A stretch of 64,000 nucleotides of DNA from Grifola frondosa (taxonomy: Eukaryota; Basidiomycota; Agaricomycetes; Polyporales; Grifolaceae). Positions 18,509 to 28,934 of this stretch are shown piece by piece. The DNA lies in NCBI GenBank assembly GCA_001683735.1, contig LUGG01000001.1, positions 3,348,001-3,412,000 on the forward strand, given 5' to 3'. A program made the position numbers and the translations under genes. How positions within the stretch are numbered: the stretch's first letter is position 1; each line of letters starts with the position of its first letter. The notes beneath the pieces were generated by a model. That model saw nothing but the letters and a program-made list of their open reading frames with translations, was not told the DNA's origin and did no database searches.

Positions 18509-21030
18509 ACTTTCTGTCCTTTGATAGTCTCCCGCCTGTGAGTTGCCTGATCATATAGATCCTCCTCTTCATCGGCTGATTGTGGATCGTCGGCTTGACT
18601 AGGTAATTCCCCGAGTGGAATTTGACCGTCTATCAAGATGCTGTCCGACAAATCCTCCGAAGGGCCCATTGGTACTTCGAAATTCTGATCCGATGTCTGC
18701 TTCCATTCTTCAGACGTTCCTGCTTCTGCTTCAAGACTGCTAGGCGAACAGGGAACATCCGAATAGAAAACCATGTGGAGAACCCCATGGCCTCTGTATC
18801 GTCTCCCGTTCATCGTCATCCTAACATCTTGTAGCAGGTACTGTCCTTCAGCATGGTCCGGCTTCGGGGACAGTGGGCCTGGATGCACAATACGAGCATT
18901 CTTGACTCGTATGTCTGTCATCAGGGTAGCCACTTCCTCTATCACCTGTCCTAACTGGTCCTGATGCACTTTACGAAATGTGTCATACAGTTTCCGGTTC
19001 TCCTGTTCCACCATCCGATTGGACTCCAGAAAATGAGGGGATCTTTCCTCATCAGGAAAGTCTTCATCCCAGTTTTCCGGGGAGTTCAACTCGGTGGGAA
19101 CCATGCTGCCAGAATCATCCATCGTCTCCTTCCGAGGGGCTGGACTGTCACCAGGTTTAATCTGGAGCTGCGCCAAACGCATCTCAACCCGATTGACATC
19201 CAATCCTTTCGAAGGAGCCTGATCCACTGTGGTCATCGCACATAGCCGAAAGGTTCTATCCAGAACATCTTTCTGGATGCCCGGGCTCGTGATGAGAAGC
19301 TCATAGGAGTGGAGCTTCAAGCTGTCACGAATACCAAGGTATAATCCTTCCGGCCTATGCTGCAGACTGAATTCGTGTTTCTGCTGCCATGATCTTCCCA
19401 AGATCCCGGGAACTGCTAGGTCTTCCACAATATACAATGTGGCTTCAGTATCAATCCGGCCGATGGACAGTGGCGTGTCCCAAAGGCCTATGCAGGAAAG
19501 TGACTTTCCGGTCACGTCCTTGATTGATACGTCATCATCAACTTCCCGGCTGGTACCTCGAGCTAATTTCCATAGATCCGCATTCACACAGTTAACCTGC
19601 GATCCGGTGTCCACAATAAATGGGATGGAATAGTAACCACATTTTGCATGCAGCACCATCATCGAGTCCGGAGTAGACCATGGGCCAAGGAGGTTGCCAT
19701 CGCATTGATAGGACTCCTTGGGCGTAGCGAGGCTTAAAGCTCGGGGCTTCAGTCCCTCAGCTATGATCATCTTAACACTCCCCTCTCGATACCGTCTCAT
19801 TATATTGCGCGACTTCTGCAATTCCCCTTCTGAAAATGGAAACACCTGGACCAACATGTGGCCCATGCAGCATCCAGTTCCATAGAAGAAATGTGCATCC
19901 CGAAGAAGAAACATACGATGACCATGTGATCTCGTAGTTTCCTTGATGAACTCCACTCCATTATCTGAATGGATGGTAGTTTCACCAATTCGCCTTGTCA
20001 TCTGGGTTCTGCTGTCATCCACTTGTGCAGCTAGGAGGGTCCGGTATGTGATAACTTCCTGTCGAGCTTCCCGTTCCTTGGCTGAATCATCCACAGGGTC
20101 AGTATCGTCCATATCGGAGTTATCGTCCTCCTGGTCTTCACTGTCTTCATCGTCATGCTCTGCCTCCTCATCTGTTTGGATCCCGATATCCTTCTGGTCT
20201 TCTTCTGCTGTGGCAGCATGATCGTCATCTCCCTCAGGCTCTTCTGCGATAGAAGTGACACCTGGAGATGGACCCCACACCTGTGGTTCGATCATATACG
20301 ATGCTGCATCCTGTGAGTCGTCCGTACGGTACGGCGTTACCAAGACTTCCGAATCTGGATAACCCGGCCGTCCTTCAAATGTAAGGTATGTGCCTTCGTC
20401 CTTTTCCCTGATCCCGACCTTGTTCTTGATCTGCCAAGGTCGTCCTAACAGGCCTTCAAAAGGTGGATTTGGTGCGACATAAGCATTGAACGTAGTGCTT
20501 ATGTGCCCAAATTTCAGCGGTATGTCCGATACGAGACCCAACAATTCTCCGCTACCACCATTCGCATCGTTCATGGTGATGGCTCGAGATTTGTCCATAG
20601 GGGTCTGGACAATAGACTTCCAGACTTTCTCACTGATCACATTCAACTGTGATCCTGTGTCAATGATAAAGTTGACCGGCCTCGTCCTACAATTCATCGT
20701 GAGACGAATGAGGGGTGACCTGGTCTCTGATATGTCTGTTACGAAATTCGCAGCCAAGCCTGGAACCAGGTTTGCTGCTACTTCCGCTGCTTCCGTCTTT
20801 TTGACTTTCAGGACGTTCTGAACCTGCTGTGCGACCTCCTTGGAGACTCCGATGAGCTCTCCAACTGAGACCGTAAGCGACGTGTTCAGAATCCTGTTCA
20901 TAATGGCCGTGGGATCCACCTCTTTGCTGATTGCAGATGTTCGTGAGACCATCGTGCGAGGCTTCTCCACTGGTTTCGAAGCACTCTCCTGGCTTCGAAA
21001 CATCCGTGTTAGGGCTGGATCGTCCATCAT
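18439..21030 (-). CDS. Retrotransposon protease ORF with two retropepsin-like domains
   Basis: The ORF of 863 codons begins at an ATG that overlaps the gag stop (AATGATG: TGA of gag at 21029-21027, ATG here at 21030). Domain 1 (about residues 105-230) has the active-site phrase FIIDTGSQLNVIS and a C-terminal GLLGRPWQ. A long acidic linker rich in Asp/Glu follows. Domain 2 (about residues 440-560) has FIVDTGSQVNCVN and GILGRSWQQK. Both keep D-T-G, the catalytic triplet of aspartic proteases, and the hydrophobic-hydrophobic-GR-W phrase used near the second loop. Two tandem retropepsins are unusual; one may be a specialised copy. Its 3' end is out of frame (see 17999-18508). Confidence 0.85.
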   Translation of the reverse strand: MMDDPALTRMFRSQESASKPVEKPRTMVSRTSAISKEVDPTAIMNRILNTSLTVSVGELIGVSKEVAQQVQNVLKVKKTEAAEVAANLVPGLAANFVTDISETRSPLIRLTMNCRTRPVNFIIDTGSQLNVISEKVWKSIVQTPMDKSRAITMNDANGGSGELLGLVSDIPLKFGHISTTFNAYVAPNPPFEGLLGRPWQIKNKVGIREKDEGTYLTFEGRPGYPDSEVLVTPYRTDDSQDAASYMIEPQVWGPSPGVTSIAEEPEGDDDHAATAEEDQKDIGIQTDEEAEHDDEDSEDQEDDNSDMDDTDPVDDSAKEREARQEVITYRTLLAAQVDDSRTQMTRRIGETTIHSDNGVEFIKETTRSHGHRMFLLRDAHFFYGTGCCMGHMLVQVFPFSEGELQKSRNIMRRYREGSVKMIIAEGLKPRALSLATPKESYQCDGNLLGPWSTPDSMMVLHAKCGYYSIPFIVDTGSQVNCVNADLWKLARGTSREVDDDVSIKDVTGKSLSCIGLWDTPLSIGRIDTEATLYIVEDLAVPGILGRSWQQKHEFSLQHRPEGLYLGIRDSLKLHSYELLITSPGIQKDVLDRTFRLCAMTTVDQAPSKGLDVNRVEMRLAQLQIKPGDSPAPRKETMDDSGSMVPTELNSPENWDEDFPDEERSPHFLESNRMVEQENRKLYDTFRKVHQDQLGQVIEEVATLMTDIRVKNARIVHPGPLSPKPDHAEGQYLLQDVRMTMNGRRYRGHGVLHMVFYSDVPCSPSSLEAEAGTSEEWKQTSDQNFEVPMGPSEDLSDSILIDGQIPLGELPSQADDPQSADEEEDLYDQATHRRETIKGQKVWIPLIRRPLMRISYRLSQVSRS

Positions 21031-22640
21031 TCTGCATCATTGTCCGGGTCAAAGTTCCTCTGGTGAACTTCTACCGGACGCAGTTCATGATGTGACTCTG
21101 CACTCCCTGCTGCAACTGGCTGAGACAATGGAGGGGTCTGGCGAGGTATGAATTCCCTCTGCTTTCCCTTTGTCATCATGGGAACCTTTACGCTATCAAA
21201 GACTTGTTTTCGATAGCTCCGGGTTTCCCTCTGAGACTTCTCCACTGGTAAGCACCATAACCTCGGGATCAGATTCATCTCAGAATCTATCAGCGATTTC
21301 CCATAGGTTATAAAGTGCACATTGGGTACGATTCTCCGAATCGCCTGGACCCAATTCTCGTTCATGTCCTTCCGAAGAATACTCCCATTCATGTCGGTGA
21401 TCCGTCCTCGATAGTCTTTGAGGATGAATCCTTTAACCAACATTTCCTGAATGGATGGGCAATTTCCCACAATATGGCCTGGCTCTCCACATCCATAACA
21501 GCCCGGTCCATAAGGTCTCCTGTCAAGGAATCTCCCTGGGTCCGGTCTGTCATATCTTGGAGGTGAGATTTCCTGCTGCCTCGTGTTCTGTAACTGGTTG
21601 ACACGAGGCATCTGTAGGCATTGTGCAACCAATGGATTTATGGCTGACGCCTGCAGGAATAGCTGACCATACTTTGGATCGTCAATCGACAGCTTGTTCA
21701 TCTGCTGAACTAGCCTGTCAATTTCTGGTACGTCACGATCCTTGGGTGCCTCCTTCTTCTTTACTGAGCTTCGCAACTTTGGCAGTGGTTCCGCGACGGG
21801 GACTTCTTCGTCCTCCGAGTCACTATCAAAAGTGACCGTCCGTCGCTTGGTCCTCTTTGTCGATTGTTTCTTCGGCAACCTCTTCCGTGGAACGTCTTCT
21901 TCGTCACTGCCTTCGTCGCTAGAGATGTCACTGTCAAACTCGAAATTCTGCCGGTCTATACCATCGGAATCTAATCGCTCTGTATCGAAGCGATCACGAG
22001 ACAGAATGGACTCTGCTGTCTCGTTAATTAGATCCGGGCTATAGGGATCCTCAGGTCTGTGGTGTGGTTCCTTCATAAGCATACGAAACTCGAGTTGCCT
22101 CCGGAATCTTCTTGGCAGACCTGCCCATAGATAGAATGCATAATCCTCGTCATCAAGTTTATCCCTACCCTGCAGCCATCCAGCAATCCTGATAAACTTG
22201 CGCATGAACCTGCGCCAGTCTTTCAACTCCTGTATCGGTTCTTTCCGATGACGAGCCGCAAACATCTGTAGGTCCTTCAAGCGAAACCTCTTCTCTTCAA
22301 GGTCCGCATTAAAGAAGGTCATGATGTTGGCACGAAGCTCATCCCAGGCCTGCTTCCGGTAACTGGAGAAACCCTCAATGGTCTCCTTCACCGTCCTGGA
22401 ACAATACTCTGTTACTCGCTCGCATTTCTGCGCAGGGGTGAGGTGATGAAGTGCAGCCAACTGGTCGTAGTGGCTGAGGAACTTCCGCACCTCGGATGCC
22501 TCTCCTCTAAACTCCTCCGGGGCGTTCTTGCCTTTCCGGAATGGCATATTGAGATAACTCTTTATGCCATACCCACTGGACATCTGACTGGCCAGTGAAG
22601 GACTTACATCGCCTGGTACGTCACGTATATCTGTAAACAT
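21027..22640 (-). CDS. Gag-like protein with CCHC zinc knuckle
   Basis: ATG 22640 is the first Met in frame, 99 bp from the inner edge of the 5' LTR. The 537-codon protein has an N-terminal helical retrotransposon Gag region (RKFLSHYDQLAALHHLTPAQ, later LKDWRRFMRKFIRIAGWL), then an acidic and basic linker, then one CCHC knuckle (CYGCGEPGHIVGNC) near residue 400. It packages element RNA in this family. The frame is intact, in contrast to pol. It ends with a TGA overlapping the start of the protease ORF, compatible with termination-reinitiation. Confidence 0.9.
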   Translation of the reverse strand: MFTDIRDVPGDVSPSLASQMSSGYGIKSYLNMPFRKGKNAPEEFRGEASEVRKFLSHYDQLAALHHLTPAQKCERVTEYCSRTVKETIEGFSSYRKQAWDELRANIMTFFNADLEEKRFRLKDLQMFAARHRKEPIQELKDWRRFMRKFIRIAGWLQGRDKLDDEDYAFYLWAGLPRRFRRQLEFRMLMKEPHHRPEDPYSPDLINETAESILSRDRFDTERLDSDGIDRQNFEFDSDISSDEGSDEEDVPRKRLPKKQSTKRTKRRTVTFDSDSEDEEVPVAEPLPKLRSSVKKKEAPKDRDVPEIDRLVQQMNKLSIDDPKYGQLFLQASAINPLVAQCLQMPRVNQLQNTRQQEISPPRYDRPDPGRFLDRRPYGPGCYGCGEPGHIVGNCPSIQEMLVKGFILKDYRGRITDMNGSILRKDMNENWVQAIRRIVPNVHFITYGKSLIDSEMNLIPRLWCLPVEKSQRETRSYRKQVFDSVKVPMMTKGKQREFIPRQTPPLSQPVAAGSAESHHELRPVEVHQRNFDPDNDAE

Positions 22641-22716
22641 CACTGGGACCCTGATTGCTAAACTGAACCTCCCAAATTGGAAATGCCTGTAAAAACTAGA
22701 CTTCTAAACTGTTTCC

Positions 22717-22734
22717 CCCTCGCGGTGGGCTCCA
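22717..22734 (-). promoter_or_regulatory. Candidate primer-binding site
   Basis: Four bases inside the 5' LTR border the minus strand reads TGGAGCCCACCGCGAGGG. LTR elements are primed by a tRNA 3' end (..CCA), whose complement begins TGG. I could not assign the tRNA. Confidence 0.5.
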
Positions 22735-22738
22735 ATCT

Positions 22739-24949
22739 TGTCGTGAGTATGTGGTGTGAGATAGTAACCACTGTATAAAACGATCTCGATAATCACCGAA
22801 CCAAAATAGAAAAATCTATCTGTGGCAGGGCGAAATATACGCGAAGGGAATCGAGGTATGAAATCAATTTTATACTGCACCAAGCTTGACGGGTTTTTCC
22901 TGCTTTCCCAGTTATAGGCCTGGCCGAATCCGTTGGGGGGTGTTATCACAATCACGAAGGTAGGTACGATCCCAAGTGAATGTTTAACGATGATACGATG
23001 ATGACTTGCCCGGTACGTTTGTCACTTCTACCTCTCCTCGATATGTCTCCTGTTCTTCTGCTGATGCTCCCTCCGAGGAAGACTTCTCTTTCCTGTCCTA
23101 TCAACAGTCAACCTTGCCCACCTCTGTATGGGGTTGCTGCACTGCTGTGACCTGGAAACTGGGGACCAAGACTTCAACCTTGCCCACCTCTGTTGTGGGG
23201 TTTCCTGAAGTGATGTCCGGACTGTGGTAAGCAAGTCAACTGACTATGACTGCTTCTGGCTGTGAGACTTTGAGAGTAGAAATCTGGTGTGATTTGGTAT
23301 GGAGTGAAGTGGGGTGGTGGGGATACAGAATGGTATCCTTGCCGCCTTGGAGGTCCTCCTTGTTAGGGAAGTGCTGTGTCTGTGTGGCTGAGTGTGTACA
23401 CCTATGTGCACACCTGTGATGACGTGAGAATATCCCTGTGATACCTCAGTCAAGTGATCTAGTCTGCTGAGTCTGGGGGGAATCTGGAGGGTGATCCAAA
23501 TTCCAGTGGAGACTGTGTTTCTGGCTGCTGCTGGTGGATCCAGTTCTTTGATCCAGTTCTGTTGGATCCAATTCTCTTGGATCCAATTCTATTGCCCTCT
23601 CTAAGGCAAGAAAGGAGCTCTTTATATACCTTTTGAGAGGGCCCAGAATTCTCCCCGGACTCTTCTTCTCAGACTGTTCCAGCACTTTCCGGGAGGCTCC
23701 AAGCACAAGAAACCATGGTAACTACTGTGCTAGAATCTTCCAGTCCTTTCCAAAGTGTTTTCCTGAATGTTCCAGCTGCATCTCCCTGCACTGCCTCTCT
23801 GACTTCCTCCAATCAGAGCTCTCCTAGGTCACCCGGCCCTCAGATTTGCATAGCTTTAGTAAGGCTCTTACAAATCTGGGGCAGGGGATTACAAACCCAA
23901 GGTGCCCTTTTCTCCATTTCAAGGACCTTTCTCTCACAGAGTACATAGCCTTGAAGACTTTGTCATCCATTTGAGATATTCCCTGACTAATGGAGGTCCT
24001 CTACCTTATAAATTTGCACAGCCTTAGTAAGGCAATCACAAATCTAGGGTAGGGCCCTTACAAATCTGGGGGAGTTAGTCTGCCACTTTGAGAAGCACAT
24101 GGTCTATGGTTCCAGGGCTGTGAGTCTCCTGAAGGCTGTTCTACATCACCTCAGGTGGCTTGTGGCTGTGTATCCCTGTGACCATTGCCATGCTTCTCTT
24201 TTCAAAGGCTGTACAGACTTTCCCAGGACTCTGCCTTTCTTCCAGTCCCTTCAGAATTTGCTAACCTGATCTTCTTCTTCCTGTTTCCGCGATGTCCTGC
24301 TGTGTCCAACTCCTTGTCTCCTGACTTTCCTGCACCTGATTCTTTCCCGCACTCCTTCTCCTCATGACCCTCCATGCTTTCCCATCCCATCCTACTTGAT
24401 TTAACGATGGTTGTCGTCGTTTACAAGCGGGTGAAGAGGGTAAATCATGGATTCCGGCTTCGTCATCTCGTTATCCGGACTGACAGCGTATAGGGAATAT
24501 CGCCACCAGGTCATTGCATAGGAGACGAGCGAATGCTGAACGTACTCGTATCATACTGCGAAACCAATGGTGCAGGTGCCGTCGATGTGAGAAAGGGCGA
24601 GGAATATTCGTGTTTCCTGGTACTGGATGATGTGGTCGATATGGCCCGTGAACGTAATTCCGGATCGATCTGTGAGGTGCACGAATCCGGACAGTGGCAT
24701 GAGGTCGAATCCGGTGGCGAGTGTGTCGCATAATAGGATGGGGAACCGAGGAGATTGATTACCATGGGGCACCATGGCATGCGTCGATTGGGTGGGATTG
24801 GGTGGAGATTTGACATGATTGATGATGTCTAAACTCGATCCCGATGGTGACCTTCGTGTGCTGTGCATATTACGGCACTCGGTTGACTTGGTTGCCAAAG
24901 ATGGTTATTTTGGCCCTGTCCAGGTACCAACCACGTTTGGTGCGTGACA
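22739..24949 (-). repeat. 5' LTR (2211 bp)
   Basis: Direct repeat of 8009-10210 with TG..CA ends. By eye the two copies differ by one substitution (A at 8637, G here) and six short insertions in this copy, so identity is above 99 percent. It is the transcription start side for the minus-strand element. Confidence 0.95.
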
Positions 24950-26010
24950 GTGCGGCGACGGCGAGCGGGCGGATGCAGGTGGGCAGGCGCATGGCGACGG
25001 CGACGCGCGCGGTGACGGCGAGCGGGCAGATGCAGGTGGGCGGGCGCACGGTGACGGCGAGGGGGAGGTGGACGCGCACGGGCGTGGATGGTGGCTACAG
25101 CGAGCGGGCGGATGTAGGTGGGCGGGCGCACCGCGACCGCGAGCGCGCGGCAACAGCGAGCGGGCAGATGTAGGTGGGCGGGCCCACAGCAACAGCGAGC
25201 GGACAGCGACGGCGAGGGGAGGTGGACGCGCACGAGCATCGCGACAGCGAGCGGGTGGATGCAGGTGGGCGGGCGCACAGCAACCGCGACGCGCGGCGAC
25301 GGCGAGCGGGCAGATGCAGTGGGCGGGCGCACGGCGACGGCGAGGGGGAGGTGGACGCGCACGGGCATGGATGGCGGCGACAGCGAGCAGGCGGATGTAG
25401 GTGGGCGGGCGCACCGCGACCGCGACCGTGCAGCGACGGCGAGGGGGAGGTGGACGTGCACGGGCATGGATGGCGGCGACAGCGAGCGGGCGGATGTAGG
25501 TGGGCGGGCGCACCGCGACAGCGACCGCGCAGCGACGGCGAGGGGGAGGTGGACGCACACAGGCGCGGATGGTGGAGATGGCGGGCGCACGGCAACAGCG
25601 AGCATGCGGCGACGGTGAGCGGACAGCGACGGCGAGCGGGAGGTGGAAGCCGGCGGGCGGAGATTGCGGAGATGGCAGGCGGGAGATGGACGCACACGGG
25701 CAGGGATGGCAGCCACAGCAAGCGGGCGGATGCAGGTGGGCGGGCGCATGGCAACCGCGAGCGTGCGGCGACGGGGAGCGGACAGTGACGGTGAGGGGGA
25801 GGTGGATGCACGCGAGCAGGGAGGGTGGAGATGGCGGGCGCACGGCAACCGCGAGCGCGCGGCGACGGCGAGCGGGCAGATGCAGGTGGGCAGGCGCACG
25901 GCGACGGCGAGCACGTGACGATGGCGAGCGGGAGGTGGAAGCAGGCGGGCGGAGATGGCGGAGATGGCGGGCGGGAGATGGATGCGCACGGGCGGGGATG
26001 GCGGGGATGA
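24950..26010. repeat. GC-rich minisatellite, right part
   Basis: Continuation of the array at 7640-8008: variants of GCGAGCGGGCGGATGCAGG, TGGGCGGGCGCAC, GCGACGGCGAG and GGGGGAGGTGGACGCGCAC recur more than ten times with irregular order. All six frames are largely open because of composition, which gives ORFs up to 398 codons that I judge spurious. Confidence 0.9.
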
Positions 26011-26807
26011 CGGAGTGGTGGTCATGCCAGGCAGACTACCGCGCCGCCACCCAGTTCGCCACTTGGCGTGGTTCTGGCGACTGCGCCATTACCCGACAGA
26101 CCACTGCACTGCACTGGGAAGTGGCGACAAATCACCATCAACATGCTGAAGTGTATATGTAACAGGAGCCACTCACCATGACACTTTAGAACACTGAGCC
26201 CAGCTAGCTCACCTGTATGAATCTGATATTCTTCAGCACACAACTGAGTGAATCTCTTACCTCTTTCTCGAGCTCTTTTGGAATCAGTGTGAGGACATTG
26301 TCGATCGCACAGTCATTGTTGCGTACAGAAGAATAGGCTACTTATGTAATCACGTACTTTGGAATTCAAACCTTTCGAATGTTATGTAATCAACAAAATC
26401 AACAAAATCCCGACTTAGCGAATCTCTTGTAGATATTGCTTTATTCTGCTATATTTCTCGGCGCTTTTTCTCTCGGCAATCTGACGTGCTTGGTGGTGTT
26501 AGATTCCGGGCGAGCGGATTGTCAACGGGCATGAGGCCTATTAATGAAGCTTGCGCGCTCGTCAACCCCTTCTTGATCACGAACTTATACTTACACAGAA
26601 GTCATCGTGCTATGCCCTTCGGCTTCAAAGGATGTATGGGAATAACGGTCGAATTTGGCGGATAGTGTGGGATAAGTATACCCTGGGTATCCAAGCTGAC
26701 GTCTGACTTGTCGTGTTTACTTAACTGTCAGAAACAATCCACATCACCACCACCACCACCTCCTCAACTTGCATATACACTCATCCGGCGAGGGTTAGAG
26801 TGCCGCT
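26011..26807. other. Intergenic, no gene seen
   Basis: AT-richer sequence between the minisatellite and the dehydrogenase gene. A 16-bp string, ACGGGCATGAGGCCTA, at 26525-26540 also occurs at 339-354. A CA-rich CACCACCACC run precedes the start codon of the next gene. Confidence 0.5.
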
Positions 26808-27869
26808 ATGGTTACATCTCCTAAAGTTGTCCTCATTACCGGGTGCTCCAAAGGCGGTATTGGTTTTTCACTGTGGGTTACAACCACGATTTACACATTC
26901 CGACTAGTCAGAAAATAATTTCTTTATAGTTGTGAAGAATTTGCATCACAGGGATGTAAAGTGTACGCCACCGCACGTAAACTGGAATCGATGGAAGGTT
27001 TCGCACATGAGAACATTGAGCAACTTAAGCTCGACGTCACGAGTGACGAGGATGTGCACGAAGTCATCAGTACCGTCATAGAAAGGGAAGGACGGATTGA
27101 TGTCGTGGTAAACAATGCAGGCGCTGCATGCATGGGTATGTATTAAGCTGACTTCAACATCATTAACCAACCGTCGGACAGGCCCCCTCATTGATATCTC
27201 AATGGACGATATCCGGCGTACATACGAGACGAACACGTTCTCTATCATTCGTATGGCCAAAGCCATCATCCCATATATGGCTGCTCGCAAAAGTGGGACT
27301 ATCGTTAATATCGGATCTGTAGTTGGAGAGACGTTAGTTTCCGAGCCCATCATTTTGCCATAAATTGATGTAAATTTTCACCTTCCAGTCCCACACCATG
27401 GAGCGGTGTATATGCTTCCACAAAGTCTGCGGTACATACTCTCACGGAGGTGCTCTATATGGAATGTCTCCCTTTCAATATCTCAGTGGTCCTCGTCTGT
27501 CCGGGCGCTGTGAAATCGAACTTCTCCGCCAACCACATTTCCTGGTTCAGCCTTCCTTCCAACAGCATCTACTCAGCCTACATCGACTCCATTCTCCGAC
27601 GTATCAATATAAGCCAGGGTAGTCACTCTTTGCCTTCGGAAACCTTTGCTCAGAAGGTAGCCACTGCTGCACTGGCAAAGAATCCCCCGCGATACATGAT
27701 GCTCGGCGGGAGCATCGGCCTTTTCAGGATTTTGAAATGGTTGCCGAGAGGATGGGTGTTACGCTTCATGTGGAAATATATTGCGGGAATTGACATATTT
27801 GTATCGTTGTGCATCATAGTGTGTTATTCATTTTCTAAAATCTGTATCCGCGACGCGTCAATCACGTGA
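26808..27869 (+). CDS. Short-chain dehydrogenase/reductase, AYR1-like
   Basis: A 300-aa NAD(P)-dependent oxidoreductase from four exons (26808-26872, 26930-27135, 27182-27332, 27389-27869). The Rossmann cofactor site TGCSKGGIG is near residue 12, the structural NNAG motif follows, the catalytic Ser is in NIGSVVGE and the catalytic Tyr-Lys pair is YASTK. The C-terminus is hydrophobic (IDIFVSLCIIVCYSFS), suggesting membrane association. Overall layout resembles fungal 1-acyldihydroxyacetone-phosphate reductases (AYR1), which act in ether-lipid and phosphatidate synthesis on lipid droplets and ER, but substrate cannot be fixed from sequence. It is the first intact single-copy gene next to the repeat region. 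Confidence 0.88.
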
Positions 27870-27943
27870 GCAAAATCATTAAGTTCGGCTATGGTAGTAA
27901 CTGGTTGTGTGTTCGTTCCTTCCCATAAACACCGTTTCCCGTC

Positions 27944-28667
27944 ATGGCCCGTTACCCATCGCACCTGTCTCCCGACATCACACCAACCTCGACGCCCAAC
28001 AAGCTTACCAAAGCGCAGAAGTCGCGCCAGCGCCGCGAGCCCTCCGGCGTGTTCTCGCTCTTCTCCCCTGCGCAGATTCAGCAGTTCCGCGAGGCGTTTT
28101 CGCTGATCGACCACGACGGCGACGGCATTGCGAGTGAGCAGGACCTCAAGCACATATACTCCAGTCTTGGTACGTCTCTCCCGCGCTCGCCGCCCGCAAG
28201 CACCGTCACACACGCATGCAGGACTTACGCCGTCGCGCACCACGATGGAGGCGCTCCTCGCAGACCGCCCCGGGGACAGGCGCAGCGGCGGTGCGCACTC
28301 GCGTTGCCCCGTCGGGAGAGCGGGCGACCATGGGATCACGTTTCCGATGTTTCTGACGATGATGGGTGAACATCTGTACGACTTCGACACGGAGGCGGAG
28401 CTGCTGCAGGCGTTTGAGTGCTTTGACGAGGGAGACACGGGGCTCGTGAAGTGCGATGAGATCAAGAAGTGGCTCGGGGAGGCTGGAGAACGCATGGACG
28501 AGCAGGAGGTGCGTTCAATGGATACTGAGACTTGTCCTCTGCTAACCTCGCGAGTGCAGATTAACAAGTTTCTCAAGGGACCTTTCACTCATCACGGCAA
28601 TTTCAACTACCGCGAGTGGATAAAGGTCCTCAGAATCAATGCTGACAATGAACCAGACTCGCAATGA
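27944..28667 (+). CDS. EF-hand protein, myosin regulatory light chain-like
   Basis: Three exons (27944-28169, 28222-28508, 28560-28667) encode about 206 residues. The N-terminal extension is basic and contains possible phosphorylation sites (KSRQRREPSGVFSLFS), as in regulatory light chains. The first EF-hand (DHDGDGIASEQD) has all calcium ligands; later hands (FDEGDTGLVKCDE) are degenerate, which is usual for myosin light chains. It should bind the IQ motif of myosin II and act in cytokinesis. The 51-nt last intron has no stop in frame, so retention would add 17 residues. The region 28,200-28,330 looks atypical (Arg/Gly-rich insert), which may be a local frame or splice issue. Calmodulin-like protein is the alternative. 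Confidence 0.78.
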
Positions 28668-28934
28668 CCTGATAATGACGGACTACAATCTGTGTACTAT
28701 GTATTTTGTTACGACCTCTCATGATATATACCCTGTGTATTTTCTCCTTTTACACCAGGGCAGAATGTGCCATCTCTTGCAGGTTTCTCGATCTTCGTCT
28801 CCTCCATCTCTCATCGCAAGCAAGGTGTCTGCACTACAGTCAGCTGAGGGTGAGTGTCAACACATGCCATCCTTGATAATACAACTACTAATACAGTTAA
28901 TTTCGGTTATTCCTAGGGTCATCAACTGTTATTG

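Larger units (their letters stand above)
8009..24949 (-). mobile_element. 16.9-kb Ty3/Gypsy-like LTR retrotransposon with cargo block in place of reverse transcriptase
   Basis: Two nearly identical direct repeats (8009-10210 and 22739-24949) begin with TG and end with CA and bracket minus-strand gag, protease and integrase genes in Ty3/Gypsy order. A primer-binding-like TGG sequence lies next to the 5' LTR (plus 22734 downward) and a G-rich tract borders the 3' LTR (10211-10221). The expected reverse transcriptase and most of RNase H are missing. About 6 kb with separate TATA-led ORFs on both strands fills 12.0-18.0 kb. The LTR copies differ by about one substitution and six small indels by my reading, implying a recent insertion. 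Flanks are minisatellite and no clean 5-bp target duplication is seen. Confidence 0.88.

Noticed and set aside
8004..24954. Target-site duplication of the LTR element
   Set aside because: Five bases before (CGCGC) and after (GTGCG) differ; only a weak GCGC/GTGC similarity remains, not enough to claim.
24829..26162. Long ORFs of up to 398 codons on both strands
   Set aside because: They lie in the GC-rich minisatellite, are open in nearly all frames, and read as repeats of Arg, Ala, Gly, Pro with no domain.
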